DNA of 44,995 nt, from assembly GCA_001795615.1 (NCBI GenBank), contig MGKI01000011.1:1-44995 (forward strand), written 5' to 3'. The notes under the pieces are model-generated. The model worked only from the letters and a program-made list of their open reading frames with translations. It did no database searches and was not told where the DNA came from. The translations under genes and the position numbers were made by a program. Below, one piece after another: positions 27,404-35,775 of this stretch. The DNA is from Candidatus Yanofskybacteria bacterium RIFCSPLOWO2_01_FULL_42_49 (GTDB lineage Bacteria > Patescibacteriota > Minisyncoccia > 2-02-FULL-40-12 > GWA2-44-9). Each line of letters opens with the position of its first letter. Within the stretch, counting starts at the first letter, position 1.

Positions 27404-27808
27404 TTAGGGCTCTCTTCTCTTAAAATTTACCTGGATTATTGCTTCAAATAGATTATTAAAAATATCTTCTTCAAGAACCCCAACTTTATTAGCTAACCTT
27501 TTACGATCTATAAATCTAACTTGAGACAGAACAGCAGTTGCATCCCTGCCATCTACCTCTCCTGCCTTGAAATAATACTCGCCTTTCTTTTTAGTTGTTG
27601 TTAATGGCACAGCAAGACAGGCATCGAGATTAAATTTTTTGATTATAACAACTGGCCTCTGAAAATCTTTACCGGTTCCGTCCTGCTCAAATCCTATATT
27701 TACTCCGAGTGAACACCACCAGATTTCTCTTTCATGGAAAAATACTTCACTCTTGCGTCCGTCAAGATTCTCCTTAATACCATGCCACTTCTTAAAATCT
27801 TTGTTCAT
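27404..27808 (-). CDS. PemK/MazF-family toxin-like protein, no antitoxin ORF adjacent
   Basis: EIWWCSLGVNIGFEQDGTGKDFQRPVVIIKKFN...VPLTTTKKKGEYYF...LSQVRFIDRKRL. Confidence 0.82.
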   Translation of the reverse strand: MNKDFKKWHGIKENLDGRKSEVFFHEREIWWCSLGVNIGFEQDGTGKDFQRPVVIIKKFNLDACLAVPLTTTKKKGEYYFKAGEVDGRDATAVLSQVRFIDRKRLANKVGVLEEDIFNNLFEAIIQVNFKRREP

Positions 27809-28087
27809 CTTTGGTATTAAAACAAAAACTGGTAAAAATTACCAGATTGGGCCAATCCTCCTTCACTAAAGTTTCGAAGGACGCGGTAGAGAACACTGCT
27901 TCGCTCTTCCGAAGCTTTAGCATAGGAGAGGAAAACTTTGTTAAGGAATATCTACCAAAGTTTCATCAGTGAACCCTTGTTACTAAATTCTTATGAATTT
28001 GGTTATTAATGTTGGAAATGACGGCATGTTGGCAAGTTTAATTTAACATGATTTTAAGTAATTAAAAAGCCGATGGATAGTCGGCGT

Positions 28088-28321
28088 TTAGCTTTTTTCA
28101 CGATTCCGTAATTCAGGGCAATAACAGTAAACACACCAATAACACTTACACCCCTTTGGATGTTCAGAGTGTTTCTTTGTTGGTATACCCGACTGATTTG
28201 CTGCCTGATCACACAAGCTACAGAAATTGATTTCTACATCATTATAGTGATCTGTGGTCCGTATAATCTGCTGAAAAATGTGCTGATGATTAGGCCAATC
28301 AAGTTTCAAGGTGACTTCCAT
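28088..28321 (-). CDS. Cys/His-rich small protein (start MEVTLKL, SD AAGGAGG)
   Basis: CSLC...CKCYWCVYCYC; strong SD upstream. Confidence 0.65.
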   Translation of the reverse strand: MEVTLKLDWPNHQHIFQQIIRTTDHYNDVEINFCSLCDQAANQSGIPTKKHSEHPKGCKCYWCVYCYCPELRNREKS

Positions 28322-28335
28322 GTCTTTTGCCCTCC

Positions 28336-28728
28336 TTACATCACTGACCAATGAAGATTCATTGATGGTCTAAATTTATTAATGAGGAATCTGGAGAGAG
28401 ATGAAACCCCTGGATAACCAGATTCATACAGACATTCCACATAGTCATCACGAGACCGATAAACATGAGTTGATTCTTGTCCATTGGTCTTATCTTTGAT
28501 CTTTAGCAAAGATTGAACCTCGATAATCCAACCACCGGTAGTAAGCAGGTGCTCTTTTTCCAGAGTAAATTCACTCTTGCCGTCGTCGGCAGCAAAACTA
28601 ATCTTCCAACATTCCCAGCTTGGTTCAGAAAATTCAGTATTTTGCCATTTGAGACTGCCGGACCTTGTTTGTTCTAAAACCTGATCAACTTGAGGATCTT
28701 CTTTCTTGATAAATCTATCGCTGAACAT
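28336..28728 (-). CDS. Hypothetical protein (start MFSDRF, SD AGGAG)
   Basis: ORF with SD. Confidence 0.6.
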   Translation of the reverse strand: MFSDRFIKKEDPQVDQVLEQTRSGSLKWQNTEFSEPSWECWKISFAADDGKSEFTLEKEHLLTTGGWIIEVQSLLKIKDKTNGQESTHVYRSRDDYVECLYESGYPGVSSLSRFLINKFRPSMNLHWSVM

Positions 28729-28918
28729 ACTTACTCCTGATTTTTTAGGTACCAATAGTTATATACATCAAATTACTTAATAAGTAAACAGCAACAAAAA
28801 ACCAGCATTTCTGCTGTTTTTGTGACGAAAGTTTTCCCCTCCTCTTGCTTCGCTCCGCCGAAGTTTTAACGCAGGCGAGACCCCTCCAAAAAAGCTGTTT
28901 TCGGAAAACCCGGTAACT

Positions 28919-28943
28919 ATTGGCAACGTCAGACGTTGCCAAT
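28919..28943. repeat. Perfect 25-bp palindrome ATTGGCAACGTC-A-GACGTTGCCAAT
   Basis: 12-bp perfect arms. Confidence 0.95.
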
Positions 28944-29028
28944 GTAAATCAAATATATATACCAGAGGCATCGAGTCGAACTCGATAGCCTCGTCACTCG
29001 ACTTCTTACGAAGCCGAGTTTGACTCGG

Positions 29029-29103
29029 CAGCGCCAACCGGATTTGAACCGGTGTTACATGGATGAGAACCATGTGTCCTAGACCGGGCTAGACGATGGC
29101 GCC
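29029..29103 (-). tRNA. tRNA-Glu (anticodon CTC)
   Basis: Minus strand GGCGCCATCGTCTAGCCCGGTCTAGGACACATGGTTCTCATCCATGTAACACCGGTTCAAATCCGGTTGGCGCT; cloverleaf arms read by eye; CCA not fully encoded. Confidence 0.92.
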
Positions 29104-29159
29104 ATTAGGTTTTAATATTACTAAAAAAATTGATTTTTCTCAAGAAAAAACGGCCCGGA

Positions 29160-29756
29160 TTAAGCCGCCTGATCATTCTCGATTCTGTTGCACTCATCAT
29201 CAATTAGACGATAGAATCTTGCATCCGTAGTTGCCGCGATCGGCAAGATATATTTTCTGGTTTCTCTTACTTTCTTTAATTTCCTCTCTTTGGGCTGAAC
29301 ATCTATGCTCCGAAGATTATGCAAGCGATCCGCCAGCTTAACTCTGCGAATCAGCAAGGTGTCCGATATTATCTGGCGAAAATAATTTTCCAAGTCAACT
29401 TTTCTTTTTTCAATCAACCCTCTTTTTCGGTAAGTCATCTTTTCCTTGGAAAGGACGCGCAGAGCGTCATCAATTTCCCATCCGAATAATTTTTCTATCA
29501 TTCCAGCCGGAACAAACTGATCCTCGTAAATGTCGTGCAGTAAAGCTACTGCCAACTCCTCAGATGTGGTGGGGCCTAAATCCAAAAGAATAAGGGACAC
29601 TTCCCTGCAATGTTCAAAATATCTCTGACCGTTATCCCTGGTCTGGGGTCTGTGAAAATATTTTGCCAATGAATATGCCCACAGCAACCAATCTGGGCTT
29701 TCAAAACCCAACTCATCTTCCACTCTTTCAAAGAACATGTCTCTACCCATTTCCAC
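29160..29756 (-). CDS. HD-domain protein resembling the (p)ppGpp-hydrolase domain of RelA/SpoT (Mesh1/SAH-like)
   Basis: RYFEHCREVSLILLDLG...AVALLHDIYED...RRVKLADRLHNLRSI; GTG start with SD AAAGGAG. Confidence 0.82.
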   Translation of the reverse strand: MEMGRDMFFERVEDELGFESPDWLLWAYSLAKYFHRPQTRDNGQRYFEHCREVSLILLDLGPTTSEELAVALLHDIYEDQFVPAGMIEKLFGWEIDDALRVLSKEKMTYRKRGLIEKRKVDLENYFRQIISDTLLIRRVKLADRLHNLRSIDVQPKERKLKKVRETRKYILPIAATTDARFYRLIDDECNRIENDQAA

Positions 29757-29780
29757 TCCTTTCGTCTTAGGTGTGGGCCT

Positions 29781-29809
29781 ATTATAACACGCATTTTTGG
29801 ATTTGACAA
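29781..29809 (-). promoter_or_regulatory. Promoter TTGTCA-N17-TATAAT (extended TG) for the HD-domain gene
   Basis: -35 29804-29809, -10 29781-29786 on the minus strand. Confidence 0.75.
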
Positions 29810-29832
29810 AATAGGTAAGGGTATGTTATAAT
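29803..29832 (+). promoter_or_regulatory. Promoter TTGACA-N18-TATAAT (extended TG) for the 73-aa ORF; -35 overlaps the opposing -35
   Basis: Consensus hexamers at 29803-29808 and 29827-29832. Confidence 0.8.
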
Positions 29833-29867
29833 TAAACCATCCGGCTCAACAAAAGGAGGAGGACCTG

Positions 29868-30089
29868 ATGTGGCATTTGTTCTTGTTCTTCGTAGTCGCT
29901 GGCGCGCTTGGCGCCGGCATCGGATATGTCGCGGAAACATCGTTTTCCGCAACAACCGAAGTGCTGATTGGCGTAGGCATGTTAGTGCTCGCGTCGGTCA
30001 TCGTTCGTGTTGTTTGGACATTCGTCCGGCCATGTTTCAAGGCCATTGATGAAGCCGTCCGATTCGGCGAAGAATCGGCGGGCCAGTAA
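29868..30089 (+). CDS. Small membrane protein, 73 aa
   Basis: Two hydrophobic segments, SD AAGGAGGAGG, own promoter and terminator. Confidence 0.8.
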   Translation: MWHLFLFFVVAGALGAGIGYVAETSFSATTEVLIGVGMLVLASVIVRVVWTFVRPCFKAIDEAVRFGEESAGQ

Positions 30090-30110
30090 CCCACCGCCTT
30101 TCCACCGTCA

Positions 30111-30136
30111 GCCCCCAGAACATAGGGGGCCTTTTT
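30111..30136 (+). terminator. Rho-independent terminator
   Basis: GCCCCC-AGAACATA-GGGGGC-CTTTTT. Confidence 0.85.
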
Positions 30137-30185
30137 AACCACAGAAACCCTTCACACTTCCATATTATGATATGTGGGAATAAAG

Positions 30186-30274
30186 CTATTAAACGGGATA
30201 GCTGGTTATCCCGTTTAATAGAAAACGTGAAATACATGAGGTTTAACCTCATGTTGAGGTTTAACCTCAACATG
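30186..30274. repeat. Perfect 15-bp-arm hairpin (CTATTAAACGGGATA-GCTGGT-TATCCCGTTTAATAG) plus two tandem palindromes with GAGGTTTAACCTC core
   Basis: 30186-30221; 30235-30253; 30251-30273. Confidence 0.9.
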
Positions 30275-30276
30275 AC

Positions 30277-31599
30277 TTATGACTTAAGCCATTTTTTGGA
30301 CTGTCTAACGAGCAGTTCTTTTTTCTTTTCCGGTTCCGCCATTATTTCCTCGACAATCTTCTCCATTCTAACTCCCTGAGAACCCTTTACCAATATTAAG
30401 TCGCCTTCTTTTACCAGCTCCTGGATTTTATTTTTTGCCATATCAGATTCTTCAAAGATAAAAATATTTTCTTTCGGCATCTGATTCTCTGCGCTGTCAG
30501 CGATAAATTTTGCCTTTGAACCGACGCATATCAACAAATCAACAAAACTGCCCGCTAAGTCCCCCACCGCTTGATGGGCTTGAATAGTATATTTCCCCAA
30601 CTCAAGCATGTCGCCCAATACGGCTATTTTTCTTTTAGCGGGCAATGATTTTAAGGTATCAAGGGCAAGGTGGGTCGATGCCGGCGAAGCGTTATAGGTG
30701 TCGTCAATAATCCAAGAGTTTTTAATCCCGGCCAAAATTTTCAGCCGTCCTTTTGGCCCGTCATAGTATGACAGCGCGTCGCTTATCTCAACCAGATTTA
30801 ATCCAAGCGCAACACCGACGGCAGCGGCTGCGGCGGCGGACCAGGCCTGCGACTTGCCAAGAGAGCCGTTTATATTAACCGGCACAAAACCCTGCCTGCC
30901 GGCAGGCAGGTATTCCCCACCGTAATGGAGTTTGAAAGTGACTCCAATTGGCATATTACCGTCTACTTTATATTCGAAATTTGAGACCTTTATACTTGCC
31001 CCGTCACCAAAACCATAAGTAAGCACTCTCGCCTTGGTTTTCTCTTTCATGTCTAAAACAACATCATCGTCAGCGTTTAGAATGGCATAGCCGGTCGGTT
31101 CAAGCGCCTCTATTAACTTTGACTTCTCTCTCGCCACCGCTTCTGAACCAGAAAAAAATTCAATGTGGACCGGTATCTCTCCAACAGCCGTGACAATCCC
31201 AATGTGGGGTCTGAATTTTTTAACCAATTTTTTGATATCCCCCGGCTTATCGGCTCCAAATTCAAGCACTAAAACTTCAGGATAATTACGACCAAGAACC
31301 AAGAACCAAGAACCAAGAACCAAAACCTTAAGCCAAAACCACAAAGTATTGCCGCCTTCGTAGTAGTCATCCATCCAGTTGCCGACAATCACCAATGGCA
31401 CGCCGAACTCGTTATTCAAATTACCCTTTCCGGAACGAACTCTTTTTGTGCTGCTTAAAACAGACGCTATGGCTTCCTTGGTCGATGTTTTGCCCACATT
31501 CCCGGTAATAGCGACAATCTGGGGTTTATAGCGCCACAGGTAGAGCTTGGCAAGCAAATTGAGCTTCCATATAATAATTGTCTTAATCAAATTTTTCAT
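30277..31599 (-). CDS. murF: UDP-MurNAc-tripeptide--D-Ala-D-Ala ligase MurF
   Basis: ITGNVGKTSTKEAIASVL, NADDD, IIDDTYNASPAS. Confidence 0.93.
   Translation of the reverse strand: MKNLIKTIIIWKLNLLAKLYLWRYKPQIVAITGNVGKTSTKEAIASVLSSTKRVRSGKGNLNNEFGVPLVIVGNWMDDYYEGGNTLWFWLKVLVLGSWFLVLGRNYPEVLVLEFGADKPGDIKKLVKKFRPHIGIVTAVGEIPVHIEFFSGSEAVAREKSKLIEALEPTGYAILNADDDVVLDMKEKTKARVLTYGFGDGASIKVSNFEYKVDGNMPIGVTFKLHYGGEYLPAGRQGFVPVNINGSLGKSQAWSAAAAAAVGVALGLNLVEISDALSYYDGPKGRLKILAGIKNSWIIDDTYNASPASTHLALDTLKSLPAKRKIAVLGDMLELGKYTIQAHQAVGDLAGSFVDLLICVGSKAKFIADSAENQMPKENIFIFEESDMAKNKIQELVKEGDLILVKGSQGVRMEKIVEEIMAEPEKKKELLVRQSKKWLKS
30891..30910. repeat. In-frame perfect 20-bp palindrome CCTGCCTGCCGGCAGGCAGG in murF, encodes LPAGRQG
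   Basis: Perfect palindrome. Confidence 0.95.
31291..31325. repeat. In-frame heptamer tandem repeat (ACCAAGA)5 in murF, encodes VLVLGSWFLVLG
   Basis: Period 7. Confidence 0.95.
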
Positions 31600-31655
31600 G
31601 GGTTTAGAAATTAGAAATTAGGATTTAGAAATTCCAGACGATAAAAATCTTATTT

Positions 31656-33413
31656 TTATCGTCTGGTGGGCGGTATTTCATAATAATTCAACAAATACTG
31701 CGTTATTTCTTTAAATGTCGGCGATAAACTATCTGCCGCAAATGTAATTCCTTTTGGTTTGTCGACTTTAATAAGTATGACGAATTTAGCATCAAAAGCG
31801 GGAGCAAAACCTACAAAATCGTGGATATATTCATTTTCAAGATATCCACCTTTGCCATCGGGAATTTGAGCCGTACCCGTCTTGCCCGCCACATCATAGC
31901 CGTTTATCCGCGCTTTATCAAAGCCGTTATCAACGACGCTAACCAGCATCGATTTAAGTTTTCCGGCTGTTTTTTCGGAAATCGGTATAGATACTATTTC
32001 CGGTTCTGTTATCTTTTCGCGGCCGCCCTCCTTTATTATTTTTTCAACCACATACGGTTTCATCAATTTACCGCCGTTGGCTATCACTGAATAAGCATTT
32101 ATCAATTGAATGGGCGTTACGGCAACGCCTTGTCCGAATGAGGCCGTTAAAAAATTTATTTTCCTTCCACTGTAAAGGTTGGATATATCTCCGTTGACTT
32201 CCCCCGGCAAATCCACGCCGGTTCTCTGCCCAAAACCAAAGTTAATCATGTAACTCAAAAAGTTATCGTCTCCTACCAGGTCTTGGACATGCATTGCTCC
32301 GGTATTTATTGATTTTTCAAGCACTTGGGACATTGTTACGGTTCCAAAAATTCTTTCGCTGAAGTTTTTAATCCTATATTCAGCCACATCCCTAAAACCA
32401 ACATCACTAAAGGTCGTCTGGGGAGTTATCATCCCAAGATCTAAGCCCATAGCCATCGTGATAGGTTTGAATGAAGACCCCGGTTCAAAAACCTCCTGAA
32501 CCCCTTTGTTTAGAAAATTTCTAGGCTCATATTCGCTGTAGCTGTTGGGATTAAATGTGGGCCTATCGGCCATAGCAAGGATTTTGCCGGTATTAGGATC
32601 CTGAACAATCACAGTCCCTCCGGCTGCTTCTAATTTTTTCATTAATAAATCCAGCTTATCCTCTGCTACCTGTTGAATATTTTTATCTATAGAAAGAAGC
32701 AAGTCAGCAGGTCTATCTACTTTTTCGTCGTCTCCGGTGTTGTTTTTCTGATCATCGTTTTTAAAAATACCGGCTATAAAGTCAACCACCCCGAATCCGT
32801 TAAAATATTTGCGAGAACTCCATCTTTTGCCAAACAGTTCTTCGTTATAAAAGGACTCGACTCCATATTGGCCCGATTTTCCTTCGCTACCATAACCCAA
32901 GAACCCCAAAACACTCGCGCCTAGTTGATTGCCGGGATAAAACCTGTCTGTCTCATAAACGACACCGACTCCTTTTGTTTTTAAAGACTTAACTGACTCA
33001 ACTTGTTCATTGTTTATCTTCCTTGCCACGACACGAGAATTACTCGACCGTGAATCAATAACTTCTTTGATTTTAATTTTGTCTATTGCCAAAACTGAAT
33101 TTAACTTGTCGGCGACCTCTTCAGATCTCTGCGGATCAATTTCTATCGGAACCAAGTATGCAAGAGGGAATTTTTTATTAGTAGCAGCCAGATATTCGAG
33201 ACTTTCCTCGGGATGAACCACTTTTTCGTTTCTGAGATATATGTTGCCTCTTGCCAAAACATTGGTTACATCTTGACTCTGCGCTTCTGCCGTAAGCGAA
33301 TACGAACGATGTTTGATGTAAGTCAGTATGAACAGGTTGTAAGAAATAACGGCCGCAGCCGCTAGAACAAAGATGAAATATAAATTTATGCGAAAGTTGT
33401 CGTGTTTAGCCAT
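31656..33413 (-). CDS. ftsI: Penicillin-binding protein 2 / FtsI
   Basis: EPGSSFKPITMA (SxxK), KSIN, AGKTGTAQIP (KTG). Confidence 0.94.
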   Translation of the reverse strand: MAKHDNFRINLYFIFVLAAAAVISYNLFILTYIKHRSYSLTAEAQSQDVTNVLARGNIYLRNEKVVHPEESLEYLAATNKKFPLAYLVPIEIDPQRSEEVADKLNSVLAIDKIKIKEVIDSRSSNSRVVARKINNEQVESVKSLKTKGVGVVYETDRFYPGNQLGASVLGFLGYGSEGKSGQYGVESFYNEELFGKRWSSRKYFNGFGVVDFIAGIFKNDDQKNNTGDDEKVDRPADLLLSIDKNIQQVAEDKLDLLMKKLEAAGGTVIVQDPNTGKILAMADRPTFNPNSYSEYEPRNFLNKGVQEVFEPGSSFKPITMAMGLDLGMITPQTTFSDVGFRDVAEYRIKNFSERIFGTVTMSQVLEKSINTGAMHVQDLVGDDNFLSYMINFGFGQRTGVDLPGEVNGDISNLYSGRKINFLTASFGQGVAVTPIQLINAYSVIANGGKLMKPYVVEKIIKEGGREKITEPEIVSIPISEKTAGKLKSMLVSVVDNGFDKARINGYDVAGKTGTAQIPDGKGGYLENEYIHDFVGFAPAFDAKFVILIKVDKPKGITFAADSLSPTFKEITQYLLNYYEIPPTRR

Positions 33414-33502
33414 AACACCATAACACTAATCTACAAATCTACACGAATACTACAAATAACTATTCGTAGCATTCGCATGTCATTCGTAGATTTGTATTAC
33501 AT

Positions 33503-33823
33503 TCAGCGTAGCGCTGCCACTTCGCCGCTTCCAAAGATGTGCGTCACATGTCTCGCCTCTATCATATAGTGACTTTCGGCAAAATTGAGTATGGCTGAAG
33601 AATCCTCAATTGACAACTTCTGGGCGGTTAGAAGCCCATTTGTTTCCATCAGACCCGAGAATTCGTCGTTGAGCAGACCAATTTGGTAACTAGAGGCGGT
33701 TATAATGTTCGAAACGATAACATAATAAATCATTAAAAAGATAGCCGCCGCCGACAAGAAGACATTTAAAACCCCCAGATGAGTATAATTGAATACAGCT
33801 ATATTTTGTGGATTTCGAGTCAT
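33503..33823 (-). CDS. FtsL-like bitopic protein
   Basis: Single TM; between rsmH and ftsI. Confidence 0.6.
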   Translation of the reverse strand: MTRNPQNIAVFNYTHLGVLNVFLSAAAIFLMIYYVIVSNIITASSYQIGLLNDEFSGLMETNGLLTAQKLSIEDSSAILNFAESHYMIEARHVTHIFGSGEVAALR

Positions 33824-34713
33824 ATTTTTTCTATTATTTTTAATTTCGCCGATCTTGCTCTTGGATTAATCTTAATTTCTTCCCAAGAGGGTTTTACCGT
33901 ACCCTTGATTACAAATTTCACTATTCCTTCTTTAGCTTTCCTCTTAAAAAGTTCTCTGATTATCTTGTCTTCCAATCCGTGAAAAGATATTACCGCCAGC
34001 CGACCGCCAGGAATCAATACATTTACCGCAGAAGAAACTCCGTCGCTTACATTTTTTAATTCTTCGTTCGCCGCAATCCTCAACGCCTGAAATGTTTTTG
34101 TGGCAAAGTGGATCTTTCTTTTCTTATACCAATCCGGCACTGAATATTTGATCACTTCCACCAAATCTCCGACCGTCATTATCAACTTCATTTTTCTGGC
34201 TGAAATTATATTCTTGGCAATACTTTCTGCGAATTGTTCCTCGCCATATTCTTCAAAAATTCTTTCTAACTCTTCCCTGCTTTCGGTGTTTACTATCTCC
34301 GCCGCTGCTCGTCCTGCGGTCGTTGAAGGATTATAGCGCATATCAAGCGGCTCATCTTCCTTCTTGAATGAAAATCCTCTGCCACTTCTCTCATAATGCC
34401 ACGAGGACAACCCCAGATCGAATAAAATCCCATTCGGTCTGAAATTATGCTCACGGACAATTTTTTCAATATTTATATAACTGTCATTAACAATAATCAA
34501 ATTTTTTAATTTTTCATTTTTAATTTTTAATTTAGCGGCAGAGACAAGCTCCGGGTCTATCTCAATACCGAGAATTTTTCCGTTAGGTTCAATTTTTTCC
34601 AGTATTGCCGCGCTATGGCCTCCGCCATCCAAGGTTGCGTCAATAATATTGTCTCCCGGTTTAGGGTCTAAATACTCTATAACTTCTTTTAGAAGAACGG
34701 GATTATGAACCAT
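33820..34713 (-). CDS. rsmH: 16S rRNA m4C1402 methyltransferase RsmH
   Basis: MVHNPVLLKEVIEYL, DATLDGGGHS, FDLGLSSWHYE, VISFHGLEDKIIRELF. Confidence 0.96.
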   Translation of the reverse strand: MVHNPVLLKEVIEYLDPKPGDNIIDATLDGGGHSAAILEKIEPNGKILGIEIDPELVSAAKLKIKNEKLKNLIIVNDSYINIEKIVREHNFRPNGILFDLGLSSWHYERSGRGFSFKKEDEPLDMRYNPSTTAGRAAAEIVNTESREELERIFEEYGEEQFAESIAKNIISARKMKLIMTVGDLVEVIKYSVPDWYKKRKIHFATKTFQALRIAANEELKNVSDGVSSAVNVLIPGGRLAVISFHGLEDKIIRELFKRKAKEGIVKFVIKGTVKPSWEEIKINPRARSAKLKIIEKI

Positions 34714-34893
34714 CTTTAAAATTTCTAATTATTCTAATTAACCTAATTGACCTAAATAACTCTCAACCACTTAATAATCAATTTTCAGTCATCAATAATT
34801 AATAAATAGTCAACTTTTTAAAACATTTGAAACTTTGTTTGGTTATTTAATGGTTTTATTGGATGTTGGACGTTGGTCATTGGTCATTGGTCA

Positions 34894-35328
34894 TTAGATG
34901 ATTCCTAGCTCTCCCAATTTCTCCGCAATGGCATCTGAATTTTTTTCTAGATTTGCTCTGTAATTATTCCATCTATCCTCGTCCCAGATCTCCAAACGGT
35001 TAAACAGGCCCGCAACAACTATTGACTTATTCAGGTCCGCATATTTTTTTAAATGTTCGGGCACCAATATTCTGCCCAACGAATCAAATTCAACTTCAAC
35101 AGCTCCAGATAGGAATAATCTCGCAAATGATCTTGTGTCTTGTTTCGCCATCGACAATCCTGCCAGCATCTCGGCAAACGGGGTCCAAAATTTTGAAGGA
35201 AATATAAACAAACAATTGTCCAGCCCTCTGGTTAGAATAGCCCCCTCGCCCAACTCCTTCCTGAACTTCGAAGGTATAGCCAAACGCCTTTTGGCATCTA
35301 GGTTGTGTTTGTATTCGCCTATTAACAT
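34894..35328 (-). CDS. mraZ: Transcriptional regulator MraZ
   Basis: LIGEYKHNLDAKRRLAIPSKFR, DSLGRILVPEHLKKYA. Confidence 0.95.
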   Translation of the reverse strand: MLIGEYKHNLDAKRRLAIPSKFRKELGEGAILTRGLDNCLFIFPSKFWTPFAEMLAGLSMAKQDTRSFARLFLSGAVEVEFDSLGRILVPEHLKKYADLNKSIVVAGLFNRLEIWDEDRWNNYRANLEKNSDAIAEKLGELGII

Positions 35329-35370
35329 TGGTTTTTCTTCCTGACTTATCCACAGTTTTTATGACTTATA

Positions 35371-35395
35371 CCCACTTCTATCCACAATTAACCAC
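35371..35395 (-). promoter_or_regulatory. MraZ-box-like array GTGGT-N5-GTGGA-N5-GTGGG (extra GTGGA at 35349-35353)
   Basis: Boxes (minus strand) at 35391, 35381, 35371 with exact 10-bp phase upstream of mraZ; TATAAT further upstream. Confidence 0.75.
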
Positions 35396-35455
35396 TATAC
35401 TCCTATTATATACCCCTAACTTAAAACAGCGCAATGTTGATATCTTGAGCAACAA

Positions 35456-35477
35456 AAAACGGCACAAGTGCCGTTTT
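35456..35477. terminator. Terminator downstream of tRNA-Val
   Basis: AAAACGGCAC-AA-GTGCCGTTTT. Confidence 0.8.
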
Positions 35478-35638
35478 GACTATCTGTGCACTCTGTAGGA
35501 TTCGCCTACAAGTCGAGTCGTCTTCCGCCGACTCGCTCGCAGGCCACCCCTCGCGGTTTCACTCGCCCTCTGCTCGTGAAACATCGCTGCGGTTTTCTCG
35601 TCCTCACGCAAGCAAAGAAGTTTGCTTGCTCTGTGCAG

Positions 35639-35712
35639 TGGGCATAGGAGGACTCGAACCTCCGACCTTCGCAATGTGAATGCGACGCTCTAACCAGCTG
35701 AGCTATGTGCCC
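35639..35712 (-). tRNA. tRNA-Val (anticodon CAC)
   Basis: Minus strand GGGCACATAGCTCAGCTGGTTAGAGCGTCGCATTCACATTGCGAAGGTCGGAGGTTCGAGTCCTCCTATGCCC; CCA not encoded. Confidence 0.92.
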
Positions 35713-35775
35713 AATGTTTAAATTTAGAATTTTGAGATTATTTAAAGTTTAGAAATTTAGAAAATCATCAATAAA

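Noticed and set aside
35476-35679. ORFs 35476-35679 (+) and 35480-35674 (-)
   Set aside because: They run through tRNA-Val and its palindromic trailer; typical spurious ORFs.
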